Assembly: GCA_948745425.1 (NCBI GenBank)
Contig: CAPZDM010000062.1
Location: forward strand, 1 to 9,387
Source: an uncultured Clostridia bacterium
Lineage (GTDB): Bacteria; Bacillota; Clostridia; TANB77; CAG-508
Reading direction: 5' to 3'
Length of the DNA: 9,387 bases
Notes under the pieces: model-generated
Seen by the model: the letters and a program-made list of their open reading frames with translations, nothing else
Told to the model about the DNA's origin: nothing
Databases searched by the model: none
Part shown: piece after piece, positions 6,466 to 9,387 of the stretch
Position numbering within the stretch: the stretch's first letter is position 1
Layout: the number at the start of each line of letters is the position of its first letter
Made by a program: the position numbers and the translations under genes

Positions 6466-8123
6466 GTATTTTTAATACTTTGCTGAAAGGCATTTTCAAA
6501 TTCATATTCAGTTAATGGAATACCTATTATTCCAACTCCTGCATAGTAAATGTCTATTTGCTGATATTTCTTACCATTCAACTTGATTTTTTCATATACA
6601 TATATTTTGTCAATTAATTCATTTACAATTTCTGGTGTTAGTTCTTTAATTTCAGTATATTTTTTAACTTTATCAATAAAAGCTGTTAAATTAATTTCTT
6701 CTTGTTTAGTTTTATCAATAGTAGTAGCTAATTTATTAGTTTTTTCTTTTAAGTCTTTTTGTTCTTTTTCATAGTTTAATGATAAAGTAGCAAATCTTTC
6801 ATCAGTAATTTTTCCAGAAATGTTATCTTCATAAATATGCTGTATTAAATTATCAATATCTTTTACTCGTTTTTCATATTGTAATAATAATTTTTTATTT
6901 GAAACATCTTCTTTTCGTTGTTCTTCTAGTGAAGCATCTAATTTTTCTTTTATAAATAAATCTTCATAAGAAGAAATATAAGATATTACTTGTTTTATAT
7001 TATCTAACACTAATTCTTTTAAAATAATATCTTTTATATTATGGCTAGTACAAGAATGTGTAGAGTTATTCTTATAATTTGAACATCTATAAAAGTCTTT
7101 AGCTGGTGTAAAATTATTAGCAGTACAATAATAAAGTTTAGCTCCACATTCTTTACAAAATAAATGACCAGAGAAAATACTTGATTTGCCTGTTTTAGTC
7201 GTTCTTCGTTTACCATTTCTAATCCTTTGAACAGTATTCCAAGTTTCTTCATCAATAATAGGAGCATGAGTATTTTTAAATATTTTCCATTGTTCTTTTG
7301 GAAAATGAACCTTAGTATGATCCTTAAAAGACTTTCTAGCAGTTCTAAAGTTTACAGTATCTCCTATATATTCTTGTCTATCTAAAATACAACTTACTGT
7401 CCTAGCACTCCAAAAATGTTTAACTTCTGGTAAATTAGTGTTAGTTTTTAATCCTATGCTTTGTTTGTATTCAGTTGGTGTCATTGTATTTTCATCTTTT
7501 AAAATTTTAGCAATTTGTGTCGCACCGAAACCACTAATACATAAGTTGAAGATTTTTCTTACAATTTTTGCAGCTGGTTCATCAATTATCCATTTAGTAC
7601 TATCTTCTGGAGATTTTAAATAACCATAGGGTGGACAACTTGTAATAGAAACACCTGAATTGCCTTTATTTTTAAATACTGCTCTAACCTTTTGACTTGT
7701 GTTTTTAGCATGCATTTCATTAAACCAGTCCTGAATAGGTAAGAAATCATCTAAACCTTTATCAGTATCAATATTGTCCATTATAGCAATATATCTAATA
7801 TTTAGTCTAACAAAATCTTCTTCTAATAATTGACCAACTATAAGTCTATTTCTACCAAGTCTAGAATGGTCTTTTACTATAATTGTTCCAATATTTCCTT
7901 GCTCTGCAAGTTCCATTAACTCCATAAAAGCAGGTCTTGTAAAACTTGTTCCAGAATAACCATCATCTACAAAGAATTTAGTATTGATAAAATTATTATC
8001 TTTAGCATATTTACTTAAAATTGATTTTTGATTTTTAATACTATTGCTTTCTCCTGCCGATTCATCATCTTTTGATAAACGGCAATATAAAGCAGTTATT
8101 TTTTCGTTATTTGACTGTCCCAT
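6453..8123 (-). CDS. Large serine recombinase, TnpX type
   Basis: This recombinase would catalyse integration and excision of the element through a 5'-phosphoserine DNA link. The resolvase domain (about 8-150) has YCRLSKDD with the predicted nucleophile Ser17 and Arg15, then DDGYSGTSFTRP (53-64) and SRLGRNR (87-93), the catalytic Arg region. Next come the recombinase domain (about 160-300, with PPYGY at 164-168), a zinc ribbon with Cys 323, 326, 347 and 358, a Lys/Glu-rich coiled coil (about 395-475), and a DUF4368-like C terminus with VYEKIKLNGKKYQQIDIYY (509-527). At 556 aa it is complete, though somewhat shorter than Tn4451 TnpX. Start ATG 8123 has AAAGGAG five bases upstream. It has its own promoter, separate from tnpW. 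Its 3' end faces the tRNA, the expected arrangement at an element edge. Confidence 0.95.
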   Translation of the reverse strand: MGQSNNEKITALYCRLSKDDESAGESNSIKNQKSILSKYAKDNNFINTKFFVDDGYSGTSFTRPAFMELMELAEQGNIGTIIVKDHSRLGRNRLIVGQLLEEDFVRLNIRYIAIMDNIDTDKGLDDFLPIQDWFNEMHAKNTSQKVRAVFKNKGNSGVSITSCPPYGYLKSPEDSTKWIIDEPAAKIVRKIFNLCISGFGATQIAKILKDENTMTPTEYKQSIGLKTNTNLPEVKHFWSARTVSCILDRQEYIGDTVNFRTARKSFKDHTKVHFPKEQWKIFKNTHAPIIDEETWNTVQRIRNGKRRTTKTGKSSIFSGHLFCKECGAKLYYCTANNFTPAKDFYRCSNYKNNSTHSCTSHNIKDIILKELVLDNIKQVISYISSYEDLFIKEKLDASLEEQRKEDVSNKKLLLQYEKRVKDIDNLIQHIYEDNISGKITDERFATLSLNYEKEQKDLKEKTNKLATTIDKTKQEEINLTAFIDKVKKYTEIKELTPEIVNELIDKIYVYEKIKLNGKKYQQIDIYYAGVGIIGIPLTEYEFENAFQQSIKNTKTA

Positions 8124-8156
8124 AACAACTCCTTTCCTTTAGACAGCCGAATAAGA

Positions 8157-8174
8157 TATAAAGTGTTATAAAGT
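8157..8174. repeat. Tandem TATAAAGT pair in the recombinase leader
   Basis: Two copies of TATAAAGT (8157-8164 and 8167-8174) are spaced at exactly 10 bases, one helical turn, between the predicted recombinase transcription start and its ribosome binding site. This is a possible operator for a repressor or for autoregulation. In such A+T-rich DNA it may also be chance. Confidence 0.35.
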
Positions 8175-8193
8175 TTTAATTTGTAGTGTTCAC

Positions 8194-8222
8194 ATAATAC
8201 CATATTCGTTTTTATACTTCAA
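8194..8222 (-). promoter_or_regulatory. Promoter of the serine recombinase
   Basis: On the minus strand, TTGAAG (8222-8217), a 17-base spacer, then TATTAT (8199-8194) preceded by TGG, giving an extended -10. The predicted start near 8187 leaves a leader of about 64 bases. It lies right after the tnpW stop, so the recombinase can be expressed independently of the mobilization genes. Confidence 0.65.
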
Positions 8223-8229
8223 GTGATTC

Positions 8230-8496
8230 TTAAGATTTTTTTGTTAGTCTAAAAAATTTATTTAAAATACTTTCTTCAGCATTTACATCAAAGTGAGTAT
8301 TTACTTTGTATATTGTACCGTTTATTTCTTTTTCAAAGTTCAATTTTTGCTCATTACAATAGTTATCTCTAAAATATTGCAATCTTTCTTCTTTAGTCAT
8401 TTTTCTTAATTCTTCGTAATATTCTTTCTTTAGATTTTCTACATATTCATATTCTTCATTTGTTAACTCTAATCTATAAACTATATTATCTTGCAT
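8230..8496 (-). CDS. TnpW-family small protein of mobilizable transposon
   Basis: An 88-residue protein of unknown function. The C-terminal third (about 58-88) reads INGTIYKVNTHFD followed by ESILNKFFRLTKKS, the 'iG.t.Y.V..hF......t...K..rLi' pattern of the TnpW family of Tn4451-type elements. The first about 50 residues are highly charged and helical (ELTNEEYEYVENLKKEYYEE) and I do not recognise them; they may be an element-specific extension. There is no signal peptide or membrane segment. ATG 8496 overlaps the end of the relaxase gene by 11 bases and is preceded by GGAGGG at nine bases, so it is co-transcribed and probably translationally coupled with the relaxase. The family call rests on a short motif plus context. 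Confidence 0.65.
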   Translation of the reverse strand: MQDNIVYRLELTNEEYEYVENLKKEYYEELRKMTKEERLQYFRDNYCNEQKLNFEKEINGTIYKVNTHFDVNAEESILNKFFRLTKKS

Positions 8497-9387
8497 CTCT
8501 GTTAGCCCTCCTTTTCTTGTATTCAGGAGAGTTCTTTAATTTTTGCTTTTCAAGTTTTTCTTTTTCTTTTGCTTCTTCACGAGCTTTTCTTTCAGCTTGT
8601 ATTTTTTCTTGTTCAAATCGTTGCCTTTCTAATTCATCTTGCTTTTCTTTAGCAAATAGACCTTTAAAGAAATTTGTAACTTTTTGTGGTGCAAGTTTTA
8701 TAGCATGGAAATAATCTTTTGTTTTTTCTACAATATCATCATATAGAGATTTCCACTTGTCTACTGCATTTCTTAAATTATCAATTCTGCTATTTAGTTC
8801 ATATATTTCTTTATCTGCAACAATTCCTTTTTTAGCATATTGAGTTAAACTTTCGTAATCTTCTTGTTCTAATTCAATCTTTTTAGAAAATCTTTTTTGC
8901 TTTCCTAAGTTTGAAATATTTTCAATTTGCTTGTCATATTTCATATAAGAATTATAGGAATTTTCCTTTTCTTCAACTTTATTTGTAATGTTTTCTAACC
9001 TTTCAATATCTTTTTTTATTTTAAAATGTAAGTCATCTAAATGTTCTTGATTACTACCTTTTACACCACGAATAAAGTCTTTATAGCCACTATCAGACAT
9101 ATATTTAAAAAATCTGTCTTGTAACAAGCTATATGATTTTATTAAAACTGCTTTTCCTTTTTTGTTATATACAGGTTTTCCTTGATTATCTAATTGATGT
9201 TCTGATTTCCATTTATTACTATGACTTACTTGATTTATTACTTCTTTTGTAGTTCCAATTAGCGATTTATCTTTACACTTTTTTGTCCACTTTACTTCTT
9301 TTCTTACAACAGGGAGTGCCACAACATGCAAATGATAATGATAGATAGGTTTTCCATATTCTTCTGTTAAAGCTGTATTTATTTCAT
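8486..9387 (-). CDS. MobV/Pre-family relaxase (TnpZ type), N terminus off window
   Basis: The frame is open to the right edge; 299 residues and the stop are visible, and the N-terminal part is missing. Such relaxases nick oriT and stay covalently bound to the transferred strand, allowing mobilization by a helper conjugative system. The visible start contains EEYGKPIYHYHLHVVALPVV, with the metal-binding His cluster (residues 16, 18, 20) of the Mob_Pre fold, then a 'KWTKKCKDKSLIGTTKE' stretch (about 32-48) typical of the version found in gut Bacillota. Residues about 118-215 look like coiled coil, and about 245-285 form a very charged Glu/Lys/Arg helix. A TTG at 9331 lies within this domain and is not a credible start. 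The 3' end overlaps tnpW by 11 bases. The oriT, usually upstream of the relaxase gene, would be off the window. Confidence 0.88.
   Translation of the reverse strand, partial: EINTALTEEYGKPIYHYHLHVVALPVVRKEVKWTKKCKDKSLIGTTKEVINQVSHSNKWKSEHQLDNQGKPVYNKKGKAVLIKSYSLLQDRFFKYMSDSGYKDFIRGVKGSNQEHLDDLHFKIKKDIERLENITNKVEEKENSYNSYMKYDKQIENISNLGKQKRFSKKIELEQEDYESLTQYAKKGIVADKEIYELNSRIDNLRNAVDKWKSLYDDIVEKTKDYFHAIKLAPQKVTNFFKGLFAKEKQDELERQRFEQEKIQAERKAREEAKEKEKLEKQKLKNSPEYKKRRANRDAR

Larger units (their letters stand above)
6329..9387. mobile_element. Tn4451-like integrative mobilizable element, one end visible
   Basis: Three minus-strand genes form the typical end of a Tn4451-type element: a large serine recombinase at the element edge, a TnpW-like small protein, and a MobV/Pre relaxase. 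Tn4451 itself encodes TnpX, TnpW and the Mob/Pre-like TnpZ. The left boundary must lie between the tRNA 3' end (6328) and the recombinase stop (6453); the exact base cannot be set without the other junction or an empty site. The right end is outside the window. No cargo gene is visible in this part. Confidence 0.75.

Noticed and set aside
7034..7267. 77-aa minus-strand ORF inside the recombinase
   Set aside because: Alternative frame fully inside a well-supported gene, with no motif or ribosome binding site.
8460..8714. 84-aa plus-strand ORF, Ser/Phe rich
   Set aside because: Antisense of the charged C-terminal helix of the relaxase.

Overview
The window looks like a chromosomal segment from a low-GC Bacillota, most likely an anaerobic Clostridia-type bacterium. 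The reasons are the strong A+T bias, AAGGAGG-type ribosome binding sites, the era-yqzL-recO gene order, and a Tn4451-like set of mobile-element proteins. Every protein gene lies on the minus strand; the only plus-strand gene is a tRNA. The standard bacterial code fits: TGG is used for Trp, and no in-frame TGA was seen.

Layout, left to right. (1) Positions 2-4033: the 5' part (1344 codons) of a giant exported protein that runs off the left edge. It has a signal sequence, a Big_2-type Ig domain, a seven-bladed RCC1 propeller, a spacer of Ig-like and cadherin-like beta-sandwich domains, a second seven-bladed RCC1 propeller, and another Big_2 domain. (2) Positions 4034-4275: a leader/intergenic region with a weak promoter candidate and a terminator-like hairpin. 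(3) Positions 4276-6170: a self-contained housekeeping operon, era > yqzL > recO, with an extended -10 promoter before era and an intrinsic terminator after recO. recO carries a one-base frameshift in its N-terminal domain. (4) Positions 6215-6328: tRNA-Gly(UCC) with its own promoter, divergent from era. (5) From about 6329 to the right edge: one end of an integrative mobilizable element. It contains a large serine recombinase (TnpX type), a TnpW-family small protein, and the C-terminal part of a MobV/Pre-type relaxase (TnpZ type) that runs off the right edge. Two hairpins sit between the tRNA and the recombinase stop; one is a plus-strand terminator that would keep tRNA transcription out of the element.

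How the parts relate. Era (ribosome assembly GTPase) and RecO (recombination mediator) are a conserved neighbour pair, with the tiny YqzL frame overlapping the recO start. The recombinase would excise and integrate the element; the relaxase would nick it for mobilization by a helper conjugative system; the role of TnpW is unknown. The RCC1/Ig giant is probably a cell-surface or secreted binding protein with no evident functional link to the others.

The most notable observations are the paired propeller architecture, with six cysteines confined to the first propeller, the recO frameshift, the mismatched anticodon stem in the tRNA, and the structured element end beside the tRNA. I saw no CRISPR array, no toxin-antitoxin pair, no phage genes and no clear new defence system.
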